DNA of 64,000 bases from the NCBI GenBank assembly GCA_032622095.1, contig CP136064.1, positions 49,544,073-49,608,072 on the forward strand, given 5' to 3'. Shown piece by piece: positions 26,101 to 41,100 of this stretch (the stretch's first letter is position 1; every line of letters starts with the position of its first letter). The notes under the pieces are model-generated. The model was not told where the DNA came from and did not search any database. It saw only the letters and a list, made by a program, of their open reading frames with translations. The translations under genes and the position numbers were made by a program. The stretch comes from Siphonodentalium dalli. Lineage: Eukaryota > Mollusca > Scaphopoda > Gadilida > Siphonodentaliidae.

Positions 26101-29100
26101 AGTACATACACATGTATCCCTTCATCTCATTGTTAACCCTTTCGCGATGGGAGCTATGCTGGTGCAGCATTAAAAATCATGTGCCAACTGGCGCATTCTC
26201 TTATATATGCGAGTCTCACATAGTGAGCCCTGCATATATTAGAGAATGCACTGGCTTACACGGTCAAGGTAAATAAATATTGTTAGGCCAATATATTCTG
26301 TTATAATAGATTGGTACAGAGTTTTTGCAAAATTTCCGGAAGCTCCAGTCAACGAAGGTTAATATACAAAAGATCATTCACATCCCATCTAAGATCAGGG
26401 AGATACAGCGATGTTAATCATTTTACATTAATATACAGTAATGCCCTAAATAATCGACTCCTTAACATCAGAAGAATTATGGGTAATTTTTGAGGATTTA
26501 GTCGGAAATATGGCCATATTTCCTATGGCCAAATTTCCGACTAAATCTGAAAAATTACCCATAATTCTGCTGTGGTTAAGGAGTCGATTATTTAGGGCAT
26601 TACTGTATTTATTCGTGAAAGAAACAAGGTAAATATGCTGAAAATTTACCTAATTATTGAAAGTTAGATTTCCAGCCTTCCTCATAGATATATATCAGAT
26701 TTATGGAGGCACAGACTCAGTATGCTTCAAATGTGCTTGCTTCAGTGAGCGTGAACAATTCTCATTTTTGTTATCGGAATAGCACATTGAGATGTCCCAA
26801 CTCAGATCAAGCCGGCCAAATTTTTACCCATGTCGAGATTCATACTTGAGCTAACCTCATCTAGCTCAAGACTGCGATGATCTTATCTCAACCTAATCAC
26901 TTCAGCTATGGAGATATTCTTTAAAAGGAGGCGCTTTCACTGAGAGTTGGGAAGCGTATCAGTCTGAAAATGGGTTCGAATATTGACACAGAACGGAAAT
27001 GATGAAATATTAATTTTCGACCTAATCAATGATTAACTGATCATCCAGTAAATTCATTGCAGAAATAAACTTTTGTCATAATTCCGTTGTACATAAAATT
27101 AAAAAACAAACTTTTTAATAAAATAATGTTTGAACTGAAATAAAAGAAAATTAATTTAACTCTTTAACTCTAAATGACATGTTTTGACGTGTCTAGCGCA
27201 TCCTTGGAATGCTACCCGGCCCAGCCTTCACAGGTAACATAAAGGTAGACCATGGAGCATTATTAGAAGTGATATGTTGTTTTATTGATATAATTTCAAT
27301 AGACCAGGCTGTTACCTCAAACTTCTCTAACATCGCTGAAGTTGGTAACATTTGAACACCAAGACTATGTGTTATTCCGCAACTTAATTATTACCAACCA
27401 AAGTGCTGATTGGGAGAATCACATGTATAGAACGGAACTGGTGGGTCTAGTATAGCATGCAAAAATGGAGATATGATCATTTTTATTGATGCCAAATGCT
27501 GTCTAAAAGTCGCAGAACAAATTTAGAAGGCGATTGGGGGAAATCCTAACGATGCACGGATAGCACATCCTATCTTCAATTAGAATTCAAACTTTTGTGG
27601 ACAAAACTAGACAAAATGGGAGTAATTGAGCTTTACTCAATTCAGACCAGATCATAATATTTTACAACGTCATCGTTTGTCATTTTCATTCTGATACTAT
27701 CGTAGAACAATCTGTTTATTTATATCTGTTCCGATTGTATTACGCGTCGCTTAAATAATCACCCTATGATTTCCACGACAGGTAAAATTTCAACTACACC
27801 GGCAACTTTCATATAAATAGAAACATGTGGTTTGAAGTTTCTCCATCAATCAAAGTTGAATTAATAAGTGCAAACACCACAATTATTCTGTAATTATTGT
27901 TCGGGCAGATTTGGAAATATTAGAAGACAATTCCAGTACTTAATATTAAAATCTATTGTTGTCAGAAACAGAATGAGGTAGCAGTACACGATTTATTTGG
28001 TTGTAGGGAGTCTGAAAAATAGAAAAATAAGTATCTGGGAGCATAACTGCCATTGTAGTCTGTGTTAAATGTGACATTACTGGTTTGAAGGTTAATTATT
28101 TACAAAACTGCGAAAGTTCACAAAAAAGTTAAAATTTAGATACGAAACAGGACTTTCATATTCAGTTAAGGCCAACTCCCTGTTTGGTTACAGGAAAATA
28201 CCCCGATTTCTCTCCCCTGAATTCAGTCATCTATGCTTACAAGACATTTTTTTTAAATTGCTATGATAATTGTTTTTCTATTTAAATTATTTTTCAGCTC
28301 TAACATAGCTCTATCAGGTGGAAGAAGCTTATTTACTGACATTTGCTCTGTCATTGCCTTTTTTAGTGCTTAAATGGTTGATTTAAGTTTTTTTTTAAAG
28401 TGGTAAAATTAAGCATTTTGTGTGTGCAAACCAAGGGGCATACGCAGCGACAAATTGTATAATGAAGCTTAAACTACAGACATGTGATTACACCTACCAT
28501 ATCTGTTGAAAATAAAATATGTTTGATGGGACCTATGCCAAATATAATGACTCGGCATATATTTTAAGTACAGTACCCCCTCCCAGGTTGGCCAAAATTT
28601 CTGGAAATAGTGTATTGCTACCACAAGTTCCATCTGCCACCATGGAAATGAAAAAGATTATTCCACATTACTGTTCTTATCGATATAAACTTCTGGCTAA
28701 TTGACCAGGACCAGTTAATTGGCGACAATACTAATATTTAATAAAGAATAAAAAAATGAACATAAGCTGTTTATATAAACAGAAAACATGGCATGTAAAT
28801 CACTGAGTGCTGCCAGGTCAACTAGGAATAGGCGACCAAATCAAAACAAGTCATTCTGGGTTGTGTTAGAAAACACATTGAGAGTTAAAGAGTTAACATA
28901 ACTCTAAATACAACATAAAAGAATGGTTTCTAATCAAATTTAAAACCACCAGACATTAAAATATAAAATAATTGAACTTATTCTTGAAAATGATAAACAA
29001 GCCCACTAAAGAATGGGGAAACATGTATGACTATACCATGGATAGCCAGGCATCTTTGCCCAAATTATGGATCCTTCAGTATACTTGGTTAGAATGTGGT

Positions 29101-32100
29101 GTGATTCATCATATTCTTCCTCTGGGATGTCACAACTATTATAATCATCATCTGACCAATATAAAATAATGAAAAAATAAATGTGGGTTTCACTTTCACA
29201 ATTAATCCAATGATGGATAAACAAATTACAAGTACATGAATAATGTGTACTTAGTTACTTGTGGGTGCCAAATTCCATATATGGAGGTGCCTGATTCAAA
29301 TTGTAATTCCCCAGCACATTTCATCACAAATGTAAACAAAAATCTGTTTTCATGTGTAATCTGCATGTTGTTATAACTTTTAAACTAATTTTCATGAATA
29401 AAACATGATTACTGATTCAGGAATGGGCATATATATATATCCACAAGCCAACTATCAAAAGATACTGTCAGTTTTGTTTCGGGTAAATAATGTTCTTAAT
29501 TTTCATTTATTCTGAAAATCATTTCCAATCACCAAATGGTGGAATTTTTGTCAGCTTTGAGGTGAATAAAATGAATAGATTTCAAAAATCCAAATCTTCT
29601 TCCACAATTGAGCAGATCTATGCGAAGAGTGTTTTAAGCAATATAATATTAGCACTGAGATCTGAAGTGTCTTCGTCAACTCAAATCAAATCGCATTTAC
29701 TCCAGAAGCTGATGAAATAGTAATCAAGGGGTGTCAAATCGGAGAGTGGAACTTTAACCCTTTTGTGACCGTAAGGGATGTTCTCAAGACTTTTCCAGAC
29801 TTGGTTCTAATACAGGACTTCATGTAAATGTAAGATATAACATAAATAGTTAACCCTTTCATGATGGGGGCTGTGCTGGTGCAGCATTATCCCATCCATG
29901 ACGGAGCTCTCTGAAATTTTGCGAAAACCCTGTGCCAATGCATTCTCGTATATATGTGAGTCTCCCAGTGCATTCTCTTATAATAATATATAAGAGAATA
30001 CTGTAGAATATTTAGAAAACCCTGAGCCAATGCATTCTCTTATATATGCTAGTCTGTCATAGGAAGCCTTGCATATATAAGAGAATACATCGGCCTAACA
30101 ATATTTACCTTGACCTTGTAAGCCAGTGCTTCTCTTATATATGCTAGGCTCCCTAAGGGAGACTCGCATATATTATTATAAGAGAATGCCCTGGCACAGG
30201 ATCTTTAATGCTGCACCAGTACAGCTTCCATCATGAAATGGTTAAAGATCCTGTGCCAGTGCATTCTCTTATATATTCCAGTCTCACATGGGGAGCCTTG
30301 CATATATATTATGAGAATGCAATGGCTTACAAGGTCAAGGCAAATATTGTTAGGCCAATGCAGTGCTGGGCGGTATTTCGGTATACCAATTAGATTTTCA
30401 ATACCGTTACCATCATTTTTTCCCATAATCGGTAAACCGTGTGGTTTACCTTTATTGCAATCATGGTTCTTGCACCTACTTTAATATCAAATTCAAGGGT
30501 TTTCAAGTAGTGTAGGGGTCGAAATTCAAGGGTTTTCAAGGATGTATATAGTCGAAAATCAAGGGTTTTCAAGGACACTGGGTTACCATTGATCATATTA
30601 CCTCAAACAGTATAGTACTTATAAGTATATATGTAACAGTAGTCAATAGCAAGTATTTGTGAATACAAGATGCAATCAGAATTTTATGAGTAGAGAAAAA
30701 CAGCAATACTACATACTGTATTATATTAGCAGCATTAAAACAATATTTTGTTTGTTTCTCTACGGTTAGGAATATGTAACTATATCTTTCAATTTATTTA
30801 TTACAACAATTATCAAATATGCTCACTTTAGTGAAAGTAAGTAGAGTGGAGGTAAAGTTTCCAGTCAGGGTGCCCCATAATATGAAGATACAGTAATGCC
30901 CTAATTACTGAATCGACTCCCTAACCACAGTAGAATTATGGGTAACTTTTCAGGATTTATTTAGTCGGAAATATGGCTTGTTGCCATTCATCGGAAAGCT
31001 CTCGGGGAGAATGCATTGACACAGGGTTGTCGCAAAATTTCAGGAAGCTCCAGTCATGGAAGGGTTAATATGCCTTATTAACTTGGATTCGGTATCAGTT
31101 AAATTAATAGTTCTCTCTTCCTGAAGAATTCTGTTGTAATGTTGATGCACATGCATTTTACACACCCTCTTCAACTTCAAGAGTTATTCAAGAATATTTT
31201 TGTAATTCAGACCGGCAGCGGAAAATGGGTGGAAGTTCCCAGAACTTTTCCCACAGAAACTGACAGTGAGGTAAAAAAAAAATGGTGCCACTTCTCTATC
31301 TTTTAAAGGTCTGGAGACAGTAATTTACAATTTCAGAACTGTCCAGGATTCCACGCTAGCATATGTATCTTGCTGCCCTTAGTACCAAAACTTTGCCCTT
31401 TATACCTTACCCGAATTCATTGAACATTCCCAGTAATCGGGTATGAGAGCTGGATCACAATGATCTTGGAGAAATCTCCATTTCTGGCAAGACTTCTTGC
31501 AGCATTGGGTCCAAGTTCCTGTACAAAGAAAGTGAATTCATGTAACAAGAGCCCCACCCTGTGTGTGGATATCTCCAATGTAACCCTTGACCACAAACAA
31601 GCTTATGTGGCATAGAATTATTAGTCATAAAACAAAGAATAGTGGGAATTCTTTCACAGTACGATGATCATGATTTTGAAATTCTGAGCTTGGAAAGTAA
31701 TATATCAGGACCAACAAGAGCCAAGTATGAGATTTTTTTTTCACAGCTTAACCCTTTACCCAACAGAACGGCCCTGTGCCAATGCATTCTCTTATATATG
31801 CGACTCGACCATAGGTCGCCTCGCATATATAAGAGAATGCATTGGCTTAACACATTAAATATTATAAAATTGTTAAAGAATGTAAGAAAAAATGGTAAAA
31901 AGTGTTAAAAAAAGATTTTTTTTAGGCCAATGCATTCTCTTATATATGCGAGGCGACCTATGGTCGAGTCGCATATATAAGAGAATGCATTGGCACAGGG
32001 CATAACTGTAACCATCACAATGTGGTCAATGAGCCGGTTCCAATGATATCCATATTTGTACGGTTTTATTGAGACAGACCGAAGATAGTTTAGGCTGTTG

Positions 32101-35100
32101 CAGCTTTATTTGGCCATTTTTGGCCGGTTTGTTGGGTAAAGGGTTAAAACATGAACATTTTGATATTTCTGTTTTTTATGTGCATTGTCAAAATTAGAAA
32201 ATTTCACCTACTGAATAATACCAACAAAAGATATTGCACATATAATTTCTTTTATTGTAGGGATAGTTGGATATCTACCCAATTTTAGGAAAATGCCATT
32301 TCTGAATACACACAGTACCCTTTAAAGGTACGGTTGGCCTTGGCGGTGGATATCCTGTGAAAATATTTCCACACGTCAAAAACCGCCACAAACAGAAAGA
32401 ACATCAAAATGTAGACAGACTTTGTCCGTATACAAATAAGAAATATCGCACAAACAGTATGTTATTGTCATATGTTTGACCATTGTTATGTAAACAAAAG
32501 CATAAAAAGTTACTTTTCTGGCGTTTGTTGATATTATGATGGTAAACATAAAGAGCGTTCTTTGTTGGTTACTTCCTGATAGGGAGCTAATAAAGAGCGT
32601 TTATGCCATTTGGGTGTGATTAGCCAGTAGCATTGTGCTGTGTTCTGTAACACAATCAGGCTCTTGCTTAGGCAAAATATAGTAGGTCTTTGTGATAACA
32701 TGCTGTTTACGCGATGGTCATGGTATATATGGACGAAACAGTATGCGTTTTAATGTTTTTCTGTTTACGGCGTTTGGAACAAATATGAATATTTTCGACA
32801 ATTAAGGCCAACCGTGCCTTTAACCCTTTACCCAACAAACCGGCCAAATAAAGCTTCAACAGTCTAAAATATCTTCGGTCTGTCTCAATAGAACCATACA
32901 AATATGGATATCATTGGAACCGGCTCCTTGACCACATTGTGATAGTTACAGTTATGCCCTGTGCCAATGCATTCTCTTATATATGCGAGTCGACCATAGG
33001 TCGCCTCGCATATATAAGAGAATGCATTGGCCTAAAAAAACATTTTTTAGAATATTTTTCTACATTCTTTGACAATTTTATCATTTTTAATATGTGTTAA
33101 GCCAATGCATTCTCTTATATATGCGAGGCGACCTATGGTCGACTCGCATATATAAGAGAATGCATTGGCACAGGGCCATTCTGTTGGGTAAAGGGTTAAG
33201 TGATCACCATTTTTCGGAAATTCAGAGATGCATATCCAACACCGATGAATTAACTGCATGCATGGGTGGAGCTATCAAAGCCATTGATGTTCATTTTTTA
33301 ATTCAATATTGATGGGACTATCTATTTAGTTTTAAAATTCTGAATTCTCCTTCTGCAACACTAAAATTTCAGAGAGAGGTCAGTTAAAAGTGAACAAGGG
33401 TCAACTTTTTTATTTCTCCGAGTAAGCCCGACACTGCTATATACAGCAGTGGTGAAAAAAATTTGCATCATCTCCTGCTCTATTATCTACATGATTTTGA
33501 AAAAAAGAAACTTAGTGGAAGCTTTTGACTATGAAAATAAGAGCAGGACTGCCTCAGCCTGTCCGATATGTTATGATTTTCTCTCTGACGTGTACATATC
33601 AATCTATAGATCGTAAAAATGTTGAATATTAATTTTTTTATAATGATATTCATTGTTATCTGGAACTACTTTGTTTTCAAAACACTTGATAAAATTATAT
33701 ACTGTGAGAGTGGTCTTGTGGTTTTAGCTAGAATATGTTTTACACTGATATTGATGAGATGAGAGAGAGAGAGTTATCCTATGTTTTGCAACAAAACATT
33801 GTATGATGGATAAACTTCGCGATAAAGCCTCTTCAGATTGTTGCTAGATCGAAGTAATGGCCCCCTGGAAGGTTTCATGATTTTTCTGTGTGATGGCAAA
33901 ATTTGTTCTTGTATGTTTGCAGTTAAAACATTGTTGAATTCTTTCAAAATGTTCGAATGATTTATTATTTCTTCATTTCCCCCCAGTGGATTGTTTCCAT
34001 GCTTGGATTGCTTACCAAGTTCTTCAATATTCCTTCTGAGCATCTTTTCCTTTGCTGACATTTTCTTTTTAGGAGCTTCATTCTTTGTATCCTTTTTTGA
34101 AATATTAGTATTAAGAGCTTTGACTTTTGTACTCCCTTTTGCCTTTCCAACTCTCATGCTGCAATACCTGCCATCCACAAGTTTGACTTCTCTTTTATTG
34201 TTGCCTGAGGATGATATTAACATTTTTAGGTGGATTAATTATACAATAAAAGACAGCTAGGCCAAAAATTCTGGGAACAATTATTGAATAAAACTTTGCT
34301 TCCAACTGTCTATGATGTTAGCGCATATGTCTAGTTTTATTTGGTTAGACACCAGCATAATCAGTAAATTCTATGTCTGTGAAGTTATCAACCGGAAACC
34401 AAAATAATCTGAAACAATGGTCATAATTCTGGTGAAAAATGGGTGGACCAAACCCAAATTTAAAACAATCAGATAAATATAACTAAAGATATCATCCAGA
34501 AACCAAAATAATTCTAATTCGACTGCAAGGACCACAACTCTGGTAATAATGGGCCTCACCCATATTTGAACTTGACCTGTATTTTCACATGAGCATCCAA
34601 ATTAGAAAAACAAACGGATAACTATAATTAAAGTAATAATCTGGAAACCATCTGAGTCAGACTCATAGATGCACGCACGCACGGATGGACACAGGTGATT
34701 TTTTTTCTGGGGACAGAAATAATTTGTTTTGAAAGAAAGCCCATTATTTTAATAACAATGACAGAGTCTGCAATATGAAGCAAGCTTCTTTAGTCCTAGG
34801 ACCTTGCAATTGGACTAACACAATATTCTATGGTCAACCCTTTCATAACAGGGGGCTGCGCTGGTGCAGCATTAAAGATCATGTGCCGGCACATTCTCTT
34901 ATATAAGCGAGTCTCCCATAGTGAGCCGAGAATGCACTGGTTATTATTGGTGAGATTTGTCATTGAATGTTGATATCATAGGCAAATGTTGACTGTATGT
35001 ATAGGATGAACATTGTGGATGGTGATTAAATTTGCTGGTAAATTATAACAAGCTGGGCTTAATAAACAAAAGATAAAAGGCCTATAAATGGAGTGAATAC

Positions 35101-38100
35101 AAACTTGGCTGTTTTTCATATTGCAACTGTCGTGGTGCTATATTATTCACTGTTGTACTCTTCTTAGATACTTTGGGATCGACTTGTGAGTGTTGGGTGA
35201 TAGCTGGTGTGGCTTCATCAACTGGATTTGTTTCCAATCTGTGAAGTAATAAATAATATTCAATGTTTTGGATAATTTTGTAAAAAAAAATAAATTATTT
35301 GAGTCTCAGACAATATATTTTCTGCATCAATGAGGGAGGGAGGACTTTATTTATATTTTTAATTTCCATTGACCAGGGATGTGATTATATAATTCTAACC
35401 CACGAGTGCCAAGTTTAACAAGAAATATCACTATCTTGAATTCTCAAACCAATTGATTAAACATTTCAAATAAACCAAGGCAAAATTGCCCTGCCATTGT
35501 ATTGAGTTTTAGTCCATCTGGTATCGGAACCCCTGACCATTTTCTTATTTTTTTTGTTCTTGTAAATAATTTGGACTCACACTGACAGCAACATGCTGCC
35601 CGCACAATGACATGTGGATAATTGTTTACACTCAACGATTCCATCCGGTTTAATAATATGGTTATAGAGTGGAGAAATATTAAGCAATAAAATAGAAATA
35701 GAGGGTGTCAATTCATGAAGATGTACAAAAATGTCCATATTACAAATTGTATAAAAACACAATATTCAGTAAATTAACAATACAGGCACCAGGAGTTTTA
35801 TGTACTGTACATAATTTTTACATTCATTAAAGGGGTACTGTACACTAAATCCAGCCATTTCTGGGACCATCTCCTTTTATACTCAAAAGAATATATGCAA
35901 CAAATGAATGAATTTGAGCTATGTGTTAGTGCAAAATACACTCATGTGCTCTATGAATGATGCAAACAACATGGAAATTATAATGAAAATGATTTTATTA
36001 ATTTTCATTATAATTACCATGTTGTTGGATCATTCATAGAGCACATGAGTGTATTTTGAACTAATCTGTGGCTCAAATTCATTCATTTATTGCATATATT
36101 TTGTTGAGTATAAAAGGAGATGATCCCATAAACGGCCAGATTTAGCATACAGTACCCCTTTAACAGTTCAATTCAGTCAGATCTTTCTAACTTTTAGCTG
36201 ATTATAAGTTAGCTGAGTCTGACACAAATTGTCATGGTCAACTAAAACAGGGTACACTTAAACATGATATTCACTAAAACCGTTCAAATTCATCTGTAAC
36301 AGTCCCAATACTCATTTAAAAAAAAGCAGCAAAAAAATTATGGGAAAAGGGGGGGTGGTGGGTCCCTGGTTAGGCAGAGTTTTTATTTTCACCCCTGTGT
36401 CCCAATTTTTTTGGAAGAAACCCCCAAAGCCAATAAAATATTTTGAGTAGGGAGGTATTTTTAGGGTAGGTAGGACTGGTAGGGTCAAGGTACGGTCAAA
36501 GGGGGGGGGGGGACATAATTTTAATTTTGGCCCCACAATTGGGTAAATCTTTGTATAGCTGCCAATATTCATCAGAAAAAGAAACTGATATATAAGTGAA
36601 CCTTTGGATAACTAAAGATACTTTGTCCTGACTCTCTGACTCCACAAATTGTGATCAGAACGAGTCAGCCGGCACTCAAGAGTTTTTGAGGGACATTAGG
36701 ATTCACCTTTTTGGCATTCTTCTGGACTCCACTAATTTGTTCTCTAGCTCTCTATCTTGAGACAAACGATCTGAAATGAGTGGTAGATTGAAAGTTGCGA
36801 TCAGTGACAGTCAGCCAACATTCAAGCTCACTGGAGTACTTGTACATACCGCAGTGAACCTGACCTGCATGACCTGTACATTTTCTCGTTCAACTCCAAC
36901 ATTAACTTTTGAAATCCATCACCATTAACAATGGTCAATGGCTGTAAGTCCATTGTGCACCACTCAACAAGTTTTTTAGTTATAATTTTCAAACATCCCT
37001 GAGTCATAGGGCTCCAACTTTTCACCTTTTTCTGCTTTCAAAATTCAATTTGCTCTGTGTCTTGATTTCCCTTGGGATTGTTGTCCATGCCGGATGCTTA
37101 TAATGAAGGTGCGATCTCACGACAGAAGTATACTTTTTACCTTCTCTTGCACAGGCTGCACTCCACAACTGTCTCCAGCCTTGAAATAGTGTGTCTGTCA
37201 TTTGCAGAATGAGGTCCCCAGATGGTGAATTTAGTGATGCTACCCCGCATAGTGGGCTAGCATACCAAATTCACCCTCTGGGGACCTCATTCTGCTTACA
37301 CCTCAGCAGAATGAGGTTCCCAGAGGGTGAATTTGGTGATGCTAGCCCGCTATACGGGGTAGCATAACTAAATTCACCCTTTGGGGGACCTCATTCTGCA
37401 AATGACAGACACACTATTTCCAAGGTTTGACTGTCTCCTTTTCAAGGAGTGTAAAATGCTACGACACATCAGAAGTTTTAGTTTTCTGTTAGGTCAATGC
37501 ATTCTCTATATTTGCGAAGCGCCCTATGGGTGACTCGCATATATAAGAGAATGGTATATGGCACAGGGTTTTCGCAAAATTTCAGGAACCTCCAGTCATG
37601 AAAGGGTCAAACAAGGTTTTTGAAACAATTGACATGGAATGGAAAAATCTGCGCTTGTGGGCTCAGACCCCACCCACCCGGACGTTGTATCCTGGAATTC
37701 TTTTTGTGGCCTCCTTTCCCCGCCCCTTGCACAATACTTCTTTTTTTATTACTCCTGCATGGAAGATGTAGATTGATTTACTGACAGACATTTTGTTAAC
37801 TTTCCAGTTTCAATTCTCATGCACATGTTTACTAATATTAATCGGAGGTATATTTTCATCATCGGTCAAAGTACATATACATGATTGGTCACACAGATTG
37901 GTGCGAATTTGGTCATCTTGGTGACACACAAGTGTGTGATGTTATAATCAGTGAACGATCGCAACTATTGTTCGGGTGGCTTAAATTTGCTTTCGGTTTT
38001 CCAATTGACTTATTTTTGTGCCAAAGTGCGCAATTTCATATATATATGGATACCATAAAAAATACTGCATGCATGGAAATGGAATGAACAACGAAATATA

Positions 38101-41100
38101 TTGAAAAGGGATGCATTCACGTTCAACTGGCGCTATACATAGCTTTTGGGTTGTTTTCTGATCAGCACAGGTTCAAGGAAATTGCTCCTATTCATTGACA
38201 TAAAACCAACAGGGTGACCCATGGTCCATGGGTTTTATGACTCCTAAACAGCCTCATTTATGTTTCCCTAGTTTAACCCTTTACCCAACAAACCGGCCAA
38301 AACCGGCCAAATAAAGCTTCAACAGCCTAAAATATCTTCGGTCTGTCTCAATAGAACCATACAAATATGGATATCATTGGAACCGGCTCCTTGACCACAT
38401 TGTGATAGTTACAGTTATGCCCTGTGCCAATGCATTCTCTTATATATGCGAGTCGACCATAGGTCGCCTCGCATATATAAGAGAATGCATTGGCCTAAAA
38501 AAAATCTTTTTTTAACACTTTTTACCATTTTTTCTTACATTCTTTAACAATTTTATAATTTTTAATGTGTTAAGCCAATGCATTCTCTTATATATGCGAG
38601 GCGACCTATGGTCGACTCGCATATATAAGAGAATGCATTGGCACAGGGCCCTTCTGTTGGGTAAAGGGTTAATCCCTGAAAACAAGATGCTATATATGGG
38701 AATTGTCCCCGTTCAGCATTCATTGAGCTTCATTCACCATTGGCTTGATAAGTACATCTGTCACTAACAGGTCACTGCTTCTATGTGACAAGTAGATTAT
38801 TGTGACACCTATGACAGGTGAGCTTAGTCTGATGGCTTCTGTTTGGAATGTAGAATAATATCTACTTATATCAGTTTGGAACATATCTGATTAGAGTTTG
38901 ATATCTCCAAATCAATGTGCGGGGATTTATCTAGACTATTGTCTATCAGAATCCCTAAATTTCTAAATGATAAAGAATTGGGAAAGATTATCAATGCCTA
39001 TTTTTGGCATATAAACTAAATATTTTAAATTTTGAAATTCACAATACATGCAGTTATAACATATGATAATGGTTGTAGTATCATCTGATCTGTCCACACC
39101 TCAAGGACATATGTTCAGTTATGATCTGACACACATCTAAGTGTATGCACAGGGTGACAGGTAGGAAAATATTTCTAGCTGTCCCCTCTGACAAGTTGAA
39201 ATTTCAGAACATGCACTCGGCAACAAATCAAACTCATGTCCTCATTAAATTTCTAATTCTGTATCAATCCCGAATCAGATAGCCGATGTCAACACCAAAT
39301 TGAATCTTCAAAGCTTTTCAGGGCCCTATACAATTAATACTCGAGCTAATATATAGAGAATACCTACAGTTTTTGTTTGAATAACGAAATATCTCATGAG
39401 TGTCTGGAAAGAAATATCAAATTTTCATGAGTGAGTGAAATTTTATATTTCTTTCCAGACACGAATGAGATGTTTCAGGTATTCAAACAAAAAACGGTAG
39501 GTATTCTTTTTATTATATGCACCTTATTAAAGCTCAAAGTTGCTGAGCTATGCGGCATTTTTACTCTTAATAGTACAGCAATTTGAAGAATACCATCCTA
39601 CTAATCATAAGAACACAATTTCCTAGATAAAGCAACAAGACTCGTGCACAAAAATGAAACACGGGATCAAAACTAACTAGCCTCAGTGTCACCACAGTCG
39701 TGATATATAAATCCCATGTGCCGACTCAATCAAAAACGCTGAATTCGCTGATGACACTTGAGTGTCAAGAGTGTGTGTTTCAACTTTACGCACATGTGAT
39801 TTTCTTTGGAAAGTTTTTCATTTGTAGACAATTTACTATAATTTACTATAACGTTATAGAATTTGTCTTCAAATTTTTCACTCACGAAAACCACCAGCAG
39901 GCTACAGTGAAATATAACGAAACCGACAGTGAAATAACAAAATTGTATTTTACTGTGGCTTCTAAGAGATACATACAAAGATCTTTGTTTCGGTAACTTC
40001 CCGCTATTTTATAGGCAAGCATATAATAAATACATGTATCTAACCTTCTTCCGACTGAACACATCTTGATAAAACAGCAGTAAATAAGTCCTCATACTCT
40101 TCATCTGTCAGTGGCTTTGCTCTGTTACTCTGCAAGTATTTAGTCACATTGTGTTTGTGCCATGATCAAGGAAAGGTCTAAAAACAAATTATCAGTGTTT
40201 CTTCTAACTGGACCCCTCCAGGATAGGGTAGGTAGGGTATTATTTAGAGTGCCTTTAACCCTTTACCCAACAAACCAGCCAAAACCGGCCAAATAAAGCT
40301 TCAACAGCCTAAAATATCTTCGGTCTGTCTCAATAGACTTTCCAGGAATTACGGTAAATGCTCCAATTTGCCGATCTCTTTGTATAATTGTTACAAATCC
40401 TGCAAGTGTAATGGAATGCTACCTAACAGTAGCCAAATATATATATGGCTATTATTCAAGGGTTTTCAAGGAGTCAGGTCAAATCCAAGGGTATTTAAGG
40501 GCCTTGAAAATGGATTTTCATATTCCAGGAAATTCAAGGAACCGTGGGAACCATGCCATGGCTGAGATGCCCAGACAAACAAAGTTAGTCAAACCTGTCT
40601 AATTATGTATATTTACCCATTCTTTTCTATAAAGTTATTGTACAATGTTGTGTACAGTATGTGTTTTTCTTGTACTCGTCCAGGTTGTGGTGAAAAGTCA
40701 TATTGGACGAGACTACAAGGACCGGGTGGGTGGGTGTCCCCGAGCCCGGAATGCAGTTTTTTTTTCTGATGCAACTTTTTTCCAAAATCATTTCTAAGAC
40801 AAATTACAGCTTCAAAATGAATTGAAACAATCAGATTCATATAGTAGTGCATGCTATAGCCTTATAGGGTGGAACATTTTGTAAATTTAATATGCAACTC
40901 TGGCAGCGTCATAACTGAAAGTTCCACCCTGTACTGCGATTAGATTTACAAAATGTTTCACTCTGTAATATTATTCAATCCTGCACATGTACTAGTATTT
41001 GCACTCACAAGTAGTCAAGTTGAGGCAACATTTAACCCTTTCTATATAATCAAATACTCATTGACATGTAGTTATCCCTATGGTCGTTGAACATTTCCTA

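Noticed and set aside
33774-34223. 149-codon frame as a separate small gene
   Set aside because: Its first 62 codons are ZCWPW1 exon 6, with matching phases and a strong donor at 34016. The rest is intron or a retained-intron tail.
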